Source: Methanoculleus sediminis
GTDB lineage: Archaea; Halobacteriota; Methanomicrobia; Methanomicrobiales; Methanoculleaceae
Direction: 5' to 3'
DNA: 64,000 nt
Assembly: GCF_001017125.1 (NCBI RefSeq)
Contig: NZ_JXOJ01000006.1
Span: forward strand, 1-64,000
Of the stretch, positions 27,085-35,089 are shown piece after piece. Within the stretch, counting starts at the first letter, position 1, and each line of letters opens with the position of its first letter. The notes under the pieces are model-generated. The model saw nothing but the letters and a program-made list of their open reading frames with translations. It made no database searches and was not told where the DNA came from. The translations under genes and the position numbers were made by a program.

Positions 27085-28565
27085 GCAAGCATCTCCCGAA
27101 CCAGTTCAGGCGTGACGCGAATCCCGGTGATCAGCCGGAACTGCTCCGCCGCCTGGTGGACGAACATCTCCGTGCCGGGTATCGTCTCGCACCCGGCTTC
27201 TCTCGCCGCCCTGATGAGAGGCGTCTCCGGCGGCGTGTAGACGAGGTCGAAGACCGCCGTCCCCCGCTCGAGGTCGTTCGCGGCAAGCAGGCTCCGGGTG
27301 TCGGGCTCCATCCCGACCGGGGTCGTGTGCACCACAACATCGGCGTCGCTCCCCTTGAACTCTTCGAGGCTGCCCCACCGGCACCTGAACCGTTCGGCGA
27401 GCGTCCTCGCCGCCTCCGGCCGCCGGGCAAGCACCGTCACGTCCATATCGAGCGAGCGAAGGGCGTAGACCGCCGCGGCCGCCGCGCCCCCGGCGCCGAG
27501 CACAACCGCCCGGGCGCCCCGCCGGTGGGCGAGCGGGATCTGTACCCCCAGCCAGTCGGTGTTATGGCCGTACATCCTCCCGCCGCACCGCACAACGGTG
27601 TTCGCCGCACCGATCGCCGCGGCGTGCTCGTCGACCTCATCAAGATAATGCATCACATCGGCCTTGAACGGGATGGTGACGGATAAGCCCTTCAGGGGGA
27701 GGAGGTTTGCGAGGCGGACGATGATTCCCGCGTCCGGCCACTCGAAGCGGGTGTAGTGATAGTTCATCCCGAAGTGTTCAAAGAGCCGGTTGTAGAGGAG
27801 CGGGCTCCTGCTGTGGGCGCAGGGGTTCCCGGCGATGCCGCACACCATGAGACCCGGATCCCGGTCGACCATCTCCCGGACGGCGGAAAGCCCGAACTGC
27901 TCAAGGAGGACATCGCGTTCATGACTTCGCGTCTTCACGTCTTCGCGTGAAACAAGAATGTGGGGATGGGGATCCGGCCGCACGCGAAGCCGTGAAGTTC
28001 GCGAAGGGAGTGTCAGGCTGCGGGAAAACTTCGCATCTTCGTGTTTCTCGTCCGGGGAGATGTCGGCTTCCCCACCGATCTCCCGGACGATCAGATCCGC
28101 GACCTCTCCCGGAGCATGCCTCCCGGTATCGATGCAGATGTCGGCCGCACCGAGGTAGGCCTCCTTTCTCCGGAGAAGGAGCGTGCGCACCTCTTCTTCC
28201 GGGGGGAGAGCGGTCAGCCCCGGCCGGTCGCTCCCGGCGATCCGCTCATGGATGACCCCGGGCGGGGCGGTGAGGAGGAAGACCCTGCCGTGCCGCCGGA
28301 GATCCGCGACGTTTGCCGGGTCGCATACCGCCCCGCCGCCGGTTCCGATCACGCCCTCCGCATCCCGGAGCGACGCGACGACCTCCCGCTCCAGGGCGCG
28401 GAAGTGCGGTTCACCATACTGCCGAAAGAGCTCCGGGATCGGCATCCCGGCCCGCTGCTCGATGAGCGCATCGGTGTCGTAGAACGGCAGCCCGAGGCGA
28501 GCCGCGAGGATCCGCCCGACCGAGGTCTTCCCGGTCCCCCGGAATCCGACAAGGACGACCCTCAC
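27081..28565 (-). CDS. Shikimate kinase-shikimate dehydrogenase fusion
   Basis: This 494-residue protein joins two steps of the shikimate pathway. Residues 1 to about 165 are a bacterial-type P-loop shikimate kinase ([11 protein letters not shown] at 7-17; [25 protein letters not shown]); most archaea use an unrelated GHMP-type kinase. Residues 236-494 are shikimate dehydrogenase ([35 protein letters not shown](P) motif [16 protein letters not shown]). The linker at about 173-215 is encoded by a CGCGAAG palindromic repeat and is basic and low-complexity. The GTG start at 28565 gives a 4-nt GTGA overlap with aroA and has GGGGAGGGG upstream. Domain order puts the later reaction (kinase) first. 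Confidence 0.9.
   Translation of the reverse strand: MRVVLVGFRGTGKTSVGRILAARLGLPFYDTDALIEQRAGMPIPELFRQYGEPHFRALEREVVASLRDAEGVIGTGGGAVCDPANVADLRRHGRVFLLTAPPGVIHERIAGSDRPGLTALPPEEEVRTLLLRRKEAYLGAADICIDTGRHAPGEVADLIVREIGGEADISPDEKHEDAKFSRSLTLPSRTSRLRVRPDPHPHILVSREDVKTRSHERDVLLEQFGLSAVREMVDRDPGLMVCGIAGNPCAHSRSPLLYNRLFEHFGMNYHYTRFEWPDAGIIVRLANLLPLKGLSVTIPFKADVMHYLDEVDEHAAAIGAANTVVRCGGRMYGHNTDWLGVQIPLAHRRGARAVVLGAGGAAAAAVYALRSLDMDVTVLARRPEAARTLAERFRCRWGSLEEFKGSDADVVVHTTPVGMEPDTRSLLAANDLERGTAVFDLVYTPPETPLIRAAREAGCETIPGTEMFVHQAAEQFRLITGIRVTPELVREMLA
27925..28006 (+). repeat. CGCGAAG palindromic repeat, copy 2 (inside a gene)
   Basis: Arms beginning CTTCGCGTCTTCACGTCTTC and CACGCGAAGCCGTGAAGTTC form an imperfect inverted repeat like copies 1, 3 and 4. 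A partial further arm (CTTCGCATCTTCG) lies at about 28030-28042. It is read through in frame, without a stop, as the linker of the shikimate kinase-dehydrogenase fusion. Confidence 0.8.
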
Positions 28566-29830
28566 AGCAGCCCCTCCCCATAGAGCGCCTCCCAGAACCC
28601 GGGAAAGGACTTCTCCACGCATTCGGGGTCACGGATCGCCATCCCCCCGACCGCGAGGCCGAGCACGGCAAACGCCATCGCCGTCCGGTGATCGTCGTGC
28701 GGGTCGACGGCCACGCCGTGGAGGGGGGCGGGCGTGACCGTGAGGGAGTCCTCCGTCACCTCGACCCCCGCCCCCATCCGCCGGAGGGTATCCGCCGTCA
28801 CCCCGACGCGGTCGCTCTCCTTGTACTGCAGGTGCGCCGTGCCGGTGATCGTCGTCGGCGACCCTGCCGTCGCCGCAACCGCCGCGAGCGTCTGGACGGT
28901 GTCGGGGGACGAGGACATATCGATCTCGATACCCTCGAGATCGCCCGTCCGCTCCACCGTCACCGCATCGGCGCCGGCGGTCACCCGGCACCCCATCGCC
29001 TCGAGGGCGTCGAGGAACCGGCGGTCGCCCTGGACAGAGGTTGGGTTCAGGCCCGTGACCGTGACCCTCCCGCCGCAGACGGCCGCGACCGCGAAGAGGT
29101 AGGAGGCCGAGGAGTAGTCTCCCTCGACCCGGTAATCTCTTCCCCGGTAGGCTCTACCGCTCTCCACCCGGAACCATTCGTAACCCCGCCGCTCGATCTG
29201 CGCCCCGAACCCGAGCATCACGTCCGCGGTCACGTCGAGGTAGGACCGGGATGCCGGGGTTGCCGGGAGCGTGAGTTCCACGTCCTCCTCCGCGTAGGGC
29301 GCCGCCATCAGGATGGACGAGACGAACTGGCTGCTGATGCTTCCGTCGATCGCCGTCCTCCCGCCCCGGAGCCTGCCGGAGATGCGGATGGGGGGGAACC
29401 CCGGCTCGCCGACAAACGCGACGTCGCCGCCGAGGGCCCGGAGCGCCCCGGCAAGGGGGCCGACCGGCCGCTCGAGCATCCGGGAACTCCCCGTCAGCAC
29501 CACCGGGTGCTGCGAGAGGAGCGCCGACGAGGTGAGGAGCCGGAGCGTCGTCCCGGAGTTCCCGCAGTCGATGGTCACCTCTCCCGGTGCGGGGAAGGTG
29601 CCGCCGCAGCCGGCGACGGCGATCTCCCCCGGCAGCCACTCGAGTTGCACCCCGAGGGCTTCAAGCCCCCGGGCGGTCAGTTCCGTATCGGCCGCCCGGA
29701 GCGGGCCTTCGATCCGCGTTCTCCCTGTCGCAAGCGCTCCCGCGATCAGCGCCCGGTGGGTATAACTCTTGGAAGGCGGCGCCGGAAACGCCGCGTCGAC
29801 CGGGCCGGTCTGCGACACGCGGACGATCAT
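28562..29830 (-). CDS. aroA: 3-phosphoshikimate 1-carboxyvinyltransferase (EPSP synthase)
   Basis: This 422-residue enzyme transfers enolpyruvyl from PEP to shikimate 3-phosphate. The start is the ATG at 29830 (MIVRVSQTGPVDAAFPAPPS), overlapping pheA by 4 nt; upstream in-frame sequence is not homologous. Family motifs: PPSKSYTHRALIAGALATG, DCGNSGTTLRLLTS and EGDYSSASYLFAVAA, then the C-terminal LQYKESDRV and DHRTAMAFAV. It overlaps the downstream fusion gene by GTGA. Confidence 0.96.
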   Translation of the reverse strand: MIVRVSQTGPVDAAFPAPPSKSYTHRALIAGALATGRTRIEGPLRAADTELTARGLEALGVQLEWLPGEIAVAGCGGTFPAPGEVTIDCGNSGTTLRLLTSSALLSQHPVVLTGSSRMLERPVGPLAGALRALGGDVAFVGEPGFPPIRISGRLRGGRTAIDGSISSQFVSSILMAAPYAEEDVELTLPATPASRSYLDVTADVMLGFGAQIERRGYEWFRVESGRAYRGRDYRVEGDYSSASYLFAVAAVCGGRVTVTGLNPTSVQGDRRFLDALEAMGCRVTAGADAVTVERTGDLEGIEIDMSSSPDTVQTLAAVAATAGSPTTITGTAHLQYKESDRVGVTADTLRRMGAGVEVTEDSLTVTPAPLHGVAVDPHDDHRTAMAFAVLGLAVGGMAIRDPECVEKSFPGFWEALYGEGLL

Positions 29831-30618
29831 ATCGGCACCTCCATGCGGGCGTAGCACCCGAGTTCCCTGACGGTGGTCATGCTCTTGAGTTCCTCCTTTG
29901 CTTCCCGCCATCCTTCGGCGGTCTCCATGTCGATGAAGAACAGGTACTTCCCCATACCCCGGCGGGACGGCCGCGACTCGATCCGGGTCAGGTTGATCCC
30001 GCGCCGGGCGAAGACCGCGAGGATGTCGGCAAGGAGCCCGACCCGGTCGAGTTCGGGGTCGACGAGGAGGCTGCACTTCGTGCACCCCGCGATTCCGCGG
30101 GGGACGGCGGATATCTCGACGAACCGGGTGGTGTTGTCCCTGCTGTTCTGGACGTCACGGACGGCAATCGGAAGGCCGTAGATCCGCGCCGCCGTCTCCG
30201 AGACGATGGCGCCGGCGTGCTCGTCCCTCTGCATCGCCATCGCGCTCGCCGCATTGCTGCTCGTGTGCACGACCTCCACCCCGAGGCTGTCGAGGAGGAC
30301 GGAGCACTGCTCGTGCGTCTGCGGGTGGGCGTAGACGACCGGGAGGCTTGCGGGGTCTCCCCGGGCCGCGAGGTGGTGCCGGACGGGCATGTAGGCCTCT
30401 CCGGTGATCGAGACCGCGAACTCCATCAGCCCCTGGAGCGTCTCCCCGACGCCCCCCGCCTCCGAGTTCTCGATCGGCACGAGCCCTTTCGCTCCACCGG
30501 CCGCCACGCGTTTGATGATGGCGCGGATCGTCGGCAGGAGTTCGACATCGTCGCCGTAGAGCCTGGCCGCGAGTTCGTGGCTGACCGTCCCGGCAGGTCC
30601 GAGCGTTGCGACGGTCAT
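29827..30618 (-). CDS. pheA: Prephenate dehydratase
   Basis: PheA converts prephenate to phenylpyruvate for phenylalanine. At 263 residues it has the catalytic domain (ATLGPAGTVSHELA, LVPIENSEAGGVGETL, VRDVQNSRDNTTRFV) and a C-terminal ACT regulatory domain (DRVGLLADILAVFARRGINLTRIESRPSRRGMGKYL is split across strands and helices of that fold). The ACT domain suggests feedback inhibition by phenylalanine. There is no chorismate mutase domain. It overlaps tyrA upstream and aroA downstream by 4 nt each. Confidence 0.95.
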   Translation of the reverse strand: MTVATLGPAGTVSHELAARLYGDDVELLPTIRAIIKRVAAGGAKGLVPIENSEAGGVGETLQGLMEFAVSITGEAYMPVRHHLAARGDPASLPVVYAHPQTHEQCSVLLDSLGVEVVHTSSNAASAMAMQRDEHAGAIVSETAARIYGLPIAVRDVQNSRDNTTRFVEISAVPRGIAGCTKCSLLVDPELDRVGLLADILAVFARRGINLTRIESRPSRRGMGKYLFFIDMETAEGWREAKEELKSMTTVRELGCYARMEVPI

Positions 30619-31448
30619 CGGCTCACCACGTGGCTGATGAGGTCGTCGGTCTCTTCCGTCGCGGCCCGGAGATACGAGGCATAGTGATCGGCGTTCCGGG
30701 CAAAGAAGTCCCGGAACCGTTCGTCGTCCCCGGACTCGACGATCTCGCGGAGCGTCCGGACAGCCTCCTCGAACCCGGCGAGCACCTCCGGGACGGCCGG
30801 GTTCATCTGCAGCATGTCGCCGTAGAGCCCCGCATCCTGGGCGAGGAGCCGTCCGACGAGCCCCATCTCGATCCGGTAGATCGGGCTCGTGAACCGGAGG
30901 GTCTCCGCGGCGTCGGCGCCGGTCCGGCGGATGGCTTCCGCCTTTGCGAGCGTTCCGAAGTGGGTGAGCCCCTGGATCACCGCCATCATCCGGTCGTGGT
31001 CTTCGGGTGTCGAGAGGGTGATCGCCGCCCCCTGGTCGCGGAAGACCGATAAGAGTCCTTCAAGGGTCTCGGGACTGCACCTGGCCGGGGTTGCGACGAT
31101 CGTCTGGCCCTGGAGCGACGCAGCGCCGGGCCCGAACATCGGGTGGAGCCCGATCACCTCCGCACGGGAGGCGAGCATCGCCCGGACGGGTTCGGCCTTG
31201 AGGGAGGTGAGGTCGCAGAAGACCTGCTCATCCGAGAGGAGCGGCGCGACTTCCCGGATCACCCCGACGGTGGCGCGGATGGGGACCGATACCATGACGA
31301 GGTCCGCCGTCTCCGCGATGGCGCGGGCGGTGAGCGAGGTCTTTCTCCCCGAGACGATCGTCTCCCAGCCGGCGGCCTGAAAGACCCCGGCAAAGAACCG
31401 TCCCATCTGTCCCGTGCCGCCGATGATGCCTGCAAGCATTCCCGTCAC
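30615..31448 (-). CDS. tyrA: Prephenate dehydrogenase
   Basis: TyrA oxidatively decarboxylates prephenate to 4-hydroxyphenylpyruvate for tyrosine. The 277-residue protein has the NAD(P) motif AGIIGGTGQMGRFFAGVF and phrases DLVMVSVPIRAT, VIGLHPMFGPGA and TPEDHDRMMAVIQGLTHF typical of the family. There is no chorismate mutase or ACT domain. I use the GTG at 31448 because it overlaps the upstream stop codon by GTGA, as at most junctions in this operon. The ATG three codons later (31439) is an alternative with GGAG 11 nt upstream. Confidence 0.92.
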   Translation of the reverse strand: MTGMLAGIIGGTGQMGRFFAGVFQAAGWETIVSGRKTSLTARAIAETADLVMVSVPIRATVGVIREVAPLLSDEQVFCDLTSLKAEPVRAMLASRAEVIGLHPMFGPGAASLQGQTIVATPARCSPETLEGLLSVFRDQGAAITLSTPEDHDRMMAVIQGLTHFGTLAKAEAIRRTGADAAETLRFTSPIYRIEMGLVGRLLAQDAGLYGDMLQMNPAVPEVLAGFEEAVRTLREIVESGDDERFRDFFARNADHYASYLRAATEETDDLISHVVSR

Positions 31449-32431
31449 TTCTCCAGGATCGTCTCTTTGACGGCGACGCCGAAGTGCCGCCCGCCCTCCG
31501 CGACGCTGCCGAGCACCCTGTCGCCGACCGCGAGGGCGGCGACCGATACGGCTGTCCCGTCCTCCCGGACGAGCCGGATCGTCTCGGCGTTCTGGAGAAC
31601 CAGGCTCACCGTCGCGTCGCCGGCCTTCGCCTCGACGAGGAGGAGCGGGCGGCGCTCGATCTTCACCCTTCCGACGACCGCGTCGTGGGTCGGGCCGGTA
31701 TGCTCCGCGACGAGCACCCTGTCGCCCACCGCGAGGTCGGCGAGGTACGCGGTCTTCCCGCCGGGGAGGAGGATGTAGGCGTGCACCGCCCCGGCGTTCA
31801 CCCGGAACGGTCGCGGCGCCACGTAGGGATTCTCCAGGGTCTCGGGGTGCACCATCAGGAACGCCGAGGAGGTGTTGCCGACGAGCATCCCTTCCCCGTC
31901 GGCGAGGATCGAGCAGGTGTCGACGCAGACCCTATCCCCCATCCCGACGGGGACGATCCGGGTCACCTCGAACGGGACGAGAGGAACCTCTTCGCCGGCG
32001 CCGGCGACCGTCTTCGCGACCCGCCGGATCTCCGCCGGATCGTCGGTCGCAAGGAGGATGCCCGCCGCCCCGCGTTCGAGGACGGTCAGGGCGACCTTCG
32101 CCTCTTCGGCGCTTCCGACCGCGGCGACGATCCGGTCGGACTGCGCGACGAGGTTCTCGAGCGGGATGACCGTCCAGTCTCCTGTCCGGACGATGACAAG
32201 ACCCTCGCGGGAGAGCCGGAGCGCCTCCTCCTCGGTCTCTTTATCGACGATCTCGATCTCGAAGACGTCTTTTCCGGGGACGAGGTCGCCGTTCTCTGCG
32301 ACGGTCGTCACCCGGCCGAGTTCCCGGACGCGTTCCGCATTCTCGACGAACAGGGCGTCGGCACCGCTCTCGAGCGCGGTCGTCGCGAGATCCTTCCTCC
32401 ACGGCCGGAGATCGACCCAGAAGAGTTTCAT
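31445..32431 (-). CDS. aroB': 3-dehydroquinate synthase II
   Basis: This archaeal enzyme performs the NAD-dependent oxidative deamination and cyclisation of 2-amino-3,7-dideoxy-D-threo-hept-6-ulosonate to dehydroquinate, replacing AroB. The 328-residue protein starts MKLFWVDLRPWRKDLATTAL. It contains GMGDRVCVDTCSIL, MLVGNTSSAFLMVHPET and RPFRVNAGAVHAY, all conserved in the family. It overlaps the aldolase-type gene upstream by ATGA and is followed by tyrA. Confidence 0.95.
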   Translation of the reverse strand: MKLFWVDLRPWRKDLATTALESGADALFVENAERVRELGRVTTVAENGDLVPGKDVFEIEIVDKETEEEALRLSREGLVIVRTGDWTVIPLENLVAQSDRIVAAVGSAEEAKVALTVLERGAAGILLATDDPAEIRRVAKTVAGAGEEVPLVPFEVTRIVPVGMGDRVCVDTCSILADGEGMLVGNTSSAFLMVHPETLENPYVAPRPFRVNAGAVHAYILLPGGKTAYLADLAVGDRVLVAEHTGPTHDAVVGRVKIERRPLLLVEAKAGDATVSLVLQNAETIRLVREDGTAVSVAALAVGDRVLGSVAEGGRHFGVAVKETILEK

Positions 32432-33213
32432 CGCTCCTTCCCCAGGGCGTCGGCCGGACTTATCCCCTGGTGAACCACCCGGGATATCGCGGCGATGAAC
32501 CGGGCGGGATCGTCGCGCTGGAAGGCGTTCCTTCCCATACAGACGCCCGCCGCGCCCGCGTCGATCGCGTCGCGGATGGTCGCGAGCGTCTCCATATCCC
32601 CGCCCTTCTCGCCGCCGGCGATCATCACCGGCACCGAGCAGGCGGCGGTGATCCGGCGGAACGTCTCCGGATCCCCGGTGTAGTTCGTCTTGATGAGGTC
32701 GGCCCCGAGTTCTTCCGCCACCCGGACGCAGTGCCCGATCGACTCCGGTGAGGTGGGATCGATCCCCTTGCCGCGGGGGTAGATCATGATCAGGAGCGGT
32801 ATCCCCCAGCGGTTGCACTCCCGCACCACCTCGCCCGCCGACTCGATCATCCTCGACTCGTTGGGCGCGCCGAGGTTGATGTGGATCGAGACCGCGTCGG
32901 CGCCGAGCGCGACCGCCTCCTCCACGGTGCAGACGAGCACCTTGTCGTTCGGATCGGGGTTCATCGACGTGCTCGCGGAGAGGTGCACGATGAGCCCGAT
33001 ATCCTTTCCGTGCTTCCGGTGCCCCCCCTTCACCATGCCCTTGTGGAGCACGATGGCGTTCGCCCCGCCTTCGCTCACCGCATTGACCGTCTCTGTCATG
33101 TTGCAGAGCCCTTCGATCTGGCCCATCGTGAACCCGTGATCCATGGGGATGACCACGGCGCGGCCGGTGTTCCTGTCCATTATCCGCTCAAGGCGGATCT
33201 CTTTTCCAATCAT
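32428..33213 (-). CDS. aroA': ADH synthase/class I aldolase family, paralogue 2
   Basis: This 261-residue protein belongs to the family that includes 2-amino-3,7-dideoxy-D-threo-hept-6-ulosonate synthase (MJ0400) and archaeal class I fructose-bisphosphate aldolase (MJ1585). The start [17 protein letters not shown] is shared with the tandem paralogue. Motifs are [39 protein letters not shown], the probable Schiff-base Lys in ADLIKTNYTGD, and GAAGVCMGRNAFQ. The 4-nt overlap with dehydroquinate synthase II makes this copy the better candidate for the first aromatic-pathway enzyme; that is inference from position. Confidence 0.88.
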   Translation of the reverse strand: MIGKEIRLERIMDRNTGRAVVIPMDHGFTMGQIEGLCNMTETVNAVSEGGANAIVLHKGMVKGGHRKHGKDIGLIVHLSASTSMNPDPNDKVLVCTVEEAVALGADAVSIHINLGAPNESRMIESAGEVVRECNRWGIPLLIMIYPRGKGIDPTSPESIGHCVRVAEELGADLIKTNYTGDPETFRRITAACSVPVMIAGGEKGGDMETLATIRDAIDAGAAGVCMGRNAFQRDDPARFIAAISRVVHQGISPADALGKER

Positions 33214-33217
33214 GTTA

Positions 33218-34009
33218 TCACGTCCTCAAGATCTCGACCGCTTCCTCTGCCGACCGCCCTTCATGAATGATCAGTGCGGCGGCACGGATAAGGCGATCGG
33301 GCGCCGGGTGCTGGAAGGCGTTCCTCCCGATCGATATCCCGGCGGCACCGCCCTCCATCGCGCCCTCGACCAGGTCGAGGATCGCCCGATCGTCGGTCTT
33401 CGAACCGCCCGCGACCACGACCGGCACCGGGCATCCTCTCGTCACCTCCCGGAACGAGTCCGCATCCCCGGTGTAGACGGTCTTCACGATATCGGCGCCG
33501 AGCTCCGCCGCCACCCGTGCGGAGAGTTTGACGCTCTCGAGGTCGTGCTCGTCGCTGACCTTCCTGCCCCGCGGGTACATCATCGCGAGGAGCGGCATCC
33601 CCCACTCCATGCAGGCGACCGCGACTCTGCCCAGGTCTTCAAGCATCCGTGCCTCGGAGTCGGCGCCGACGTTGATGTGCACCGATACGCCGTCGGCGCC
33701 CATCTTCAGGGCGTTCGTGACGGTGTTGACGAGCACTTTGTCGTTCGGGTCGGGTCCGATGCTGGTGCTCGCCGAGAGATGCATGATGAGGCCGACGTCC
33801 CGCCCGTGCCCCCTATGGCCGTGCAGCGCAAGCCCCACGTGGCCGATGACCGCGTTCGCTCCCCCCTCGGCGACGAGGTCGATGGTTCTCCCTACGTCGA
33901 CCAGCCCCGGGATGGGGCCGAGCGTCACCCCGTGGTCGAGCGGCACGATGATGGTCCTGCCGGTGTTCCGATCCATGATACGTTCCAGACGAATCTCTTT
34001 TCCTCTCAT
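33218..34009 (-). CDS. ADH synthase/class I aldolase family, paralogue 1
   Basis: This is the first gene of the operon, a 263-residue protein clearly homologous to its downstream neighbour ([68 protein letters not shown]). I choose the ATG at 34009 because GGAGG lies 9 nt upstream and because it aligns with the paralogue's start; an ATG two codons earlier is too close to the GGAGG. One paralogue probably makes the 6-deoxy-5-ketofructose precursor or acts as fructose-bisphosphate aldolase, and the other makes the heptulosonate. Sequence alone does not say which. Confidence 0.85.
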   Translation of the reverse strand: MRGKEIRLERIMDRNTGRTIIVPLDHGVTLGPIPGLVDVGRTIDLVAEGGANAVIGHVGLALHGHRGHGRDVGLIMHLSASTSIGPDPNDKVLVNTVTNALKMGADGVSVHINVGADSEARMLEDLGRVAVACMEWGMPLLAMMYPRGRKVSDEHDLESVKLSARVAAELGADIVKTVYTGDADSFREVTRGCPVPVVVAGGSKTDDRAILDLVEGAMEGGAAGISIGRNAFQHPAPDRLIRAAALIIHEGRSAEEAVEILRT

Positions 34010-34329
34010 AACCATAGTCCTCCCCGGATTTTGATGATGCAATCTTTCCGGGAGTAGTTAAAACTGGATAAACCAGGTAAAATAGCGATAGAACGCTGCC
34101 GCTCCAACATTACGGATATCGGCTGTAGAAAACTTGCAGATCGCTTCTGCGCACGCGGCGGCTACTCCGTTAACCGAGATAAAAGCGGTCACCGGCGAAA
34201 AAACATCCACCACGCATTGGCTATACCGTTATGTGTCCATGTATAAAAATATGCCGGATTTGCACGCGGGAGGAGAATCCGGGGCGGGAGATGGCCCGGC
34301 GGAAAAAAGTATGCGGTTTGTCTTATTTC

Positions 34330-34539
34330 GGCTTTGTTGAAACCCTCTCCCGGAGGATGAATTATCTCCGGATAATCCATGTCTCACCGACGCACGCGAA
34401 GGCGCGAAGAACGCGAAGTCTGGATGGGTATTGACTGTCTCCCTTCGCGACTTCGCGGCTTCGCGTGAGACCCACATCACCCGCCTCTATCGGCAACCGA
34501 ATGTTATCCAGGGGTTGTGGAAAGCATTTCAACAGGGCC
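34330..34539 (-). mobile_element. IS6-like MITE with 8-bp target duplication
   Basis: This 210-bp non-coding element begins GGCTTTGTTGAAA and ends TTTCAACAGGGCC, 13-bp terminal inverted repeats matching at 11 positions. It is flanked by the exact direct repeat CTTATTTC (34322-34329 and 34540-34547). The ends resemble those of IS6-family elements (such as GGCACTGTTGCAAA), and an 8-bp duplication is usual in that family. It carries a CGCGAAG palindrome. The right duplication overlaps the last codons and stop of the aMBF1 gene, keeping its stop codon intact. The rest of the gap 34010-34540 holds only the operon promoter region and a T-rich former terminator near 34305. Confidence 0.75.
34393..34467 (+). 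repeat. CGCGAAG palindromic repeat, copy 3
   Basis: Arms CACGCGAAGGCGCGAAGAAC (from 34393) and CTTCGCGACTTCGCGGCTTC (to about 34467) pair across a loop of about 25 nt. This copy lies entirely inside the 210-bp mobile element. Confidence 0.75.
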
Positions 34540-34540
34540 C

Positions 34541-35032
34541 TTATTTCCGGCTCTTTTTGAACGATATGACATCGCCGACGGTCATGGTCACCCGGCCGGG
34601 CCCGCCCGTGGAGATGCTGTCTTCAGCCGAGTCGATCAGCCTGATATTGAGTGCTTTCTCGAGTTTCTTCCGGACATCGTCTTCAGGGATGAGGTCGCCC
34701 TTCTCGATCTTCTTGACCAGGATCTCACGCTCCTTGATCGCCCGTGCAAGGTCGAGCGTGGACCACTCCTTCTCTTCCCGTGCCGCCCGGATACGGTCGG
34801 CGTAATCGTCGACGAGTTCTCCTTCCATCAGGTCAAAGACGTCCCGTGGCCTCCTCCTGGGAGCCTGCGGGCCGGCGAGTCCCGGCTTCGTCTGCGGGGC
34901 ACCTTTTCGTCGCGGTTGCTGGACTTCTGTACCGTGTTTCGCACATCGAGCGCAGACGCAGAGCTCTGCACCCTCGATCTGGATGGTTTTCGACGGTCCC
35001 ACTATAGGAGCGCCGCATAGTTCGCACTGCAT
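34541..35032 (-). CDS. Multiprotein bridging factor aMBF1
   Basis: This 163-residue protein (TIGR00270) starts MQCELCGAPIVGPSKTIQIE with an N-terminal zinc ribbon (CELC ... CVCARC). It has a Pro/Lys-rich linker at about 45-75 and a C-terminal Cro-type helix-turn-helix (IRAAREEKEWSTLDLARAIK, KIEKGDLIPEDDVRKKLEKA). aMBF1 associates with the archaeal small ribosomal subunit and has been linked to translation. It is divergent from PAN-A with overlapping promoters. The stop codon lies within the target duplication of the adjacent mobile element. Confidence 0.93.
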   Translation of the reverse strand: MQCELCGAPIVGPSKTIQIEGAELCVCARCAKHGTEVQQPRRKGAPQTKPGLAGPQAPRRRPRDVFDLMEGELVDDYADRIRAAREEKEWSTLDLARAIKEREILVKKIEKGDLIPEDDVRKKLEKALNIRLIDSAEDSISTGGPGRVTMTVGDVISFKKSRK

Positions 35033-35048
35033 AAGTCTCGCAAACAAC

Positions 35049-35075
35049 TTTATATTCATTTTAACCTATATAATT
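35049..35075. promoter_or_regulatory. Overlapping divergent TATA boxes, aMBF1 and PAN-A
   Basis: The 57-bp space between the two start codons is AT-rich. TTTATATT at 35049-35056 suits PAN-A (leader of about 10 nt with GAGGAG). TTATATAGG on the minus strand at about 35067-35075 suits aMBF1. Each box lies on the far side of the gap from its gene, so the two promoters are interleaved. Confidence 0.5.
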
Positions 35076-35089
35076 AATCGAGGAGACCT

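Noticed and set aside
34134-34340. A 68-codon plus-strand frame near 34.2 kb
   Set aside because: It runs from an intergenic region into the end of the mobile element and has no ribosome-binding site or family resemblance.
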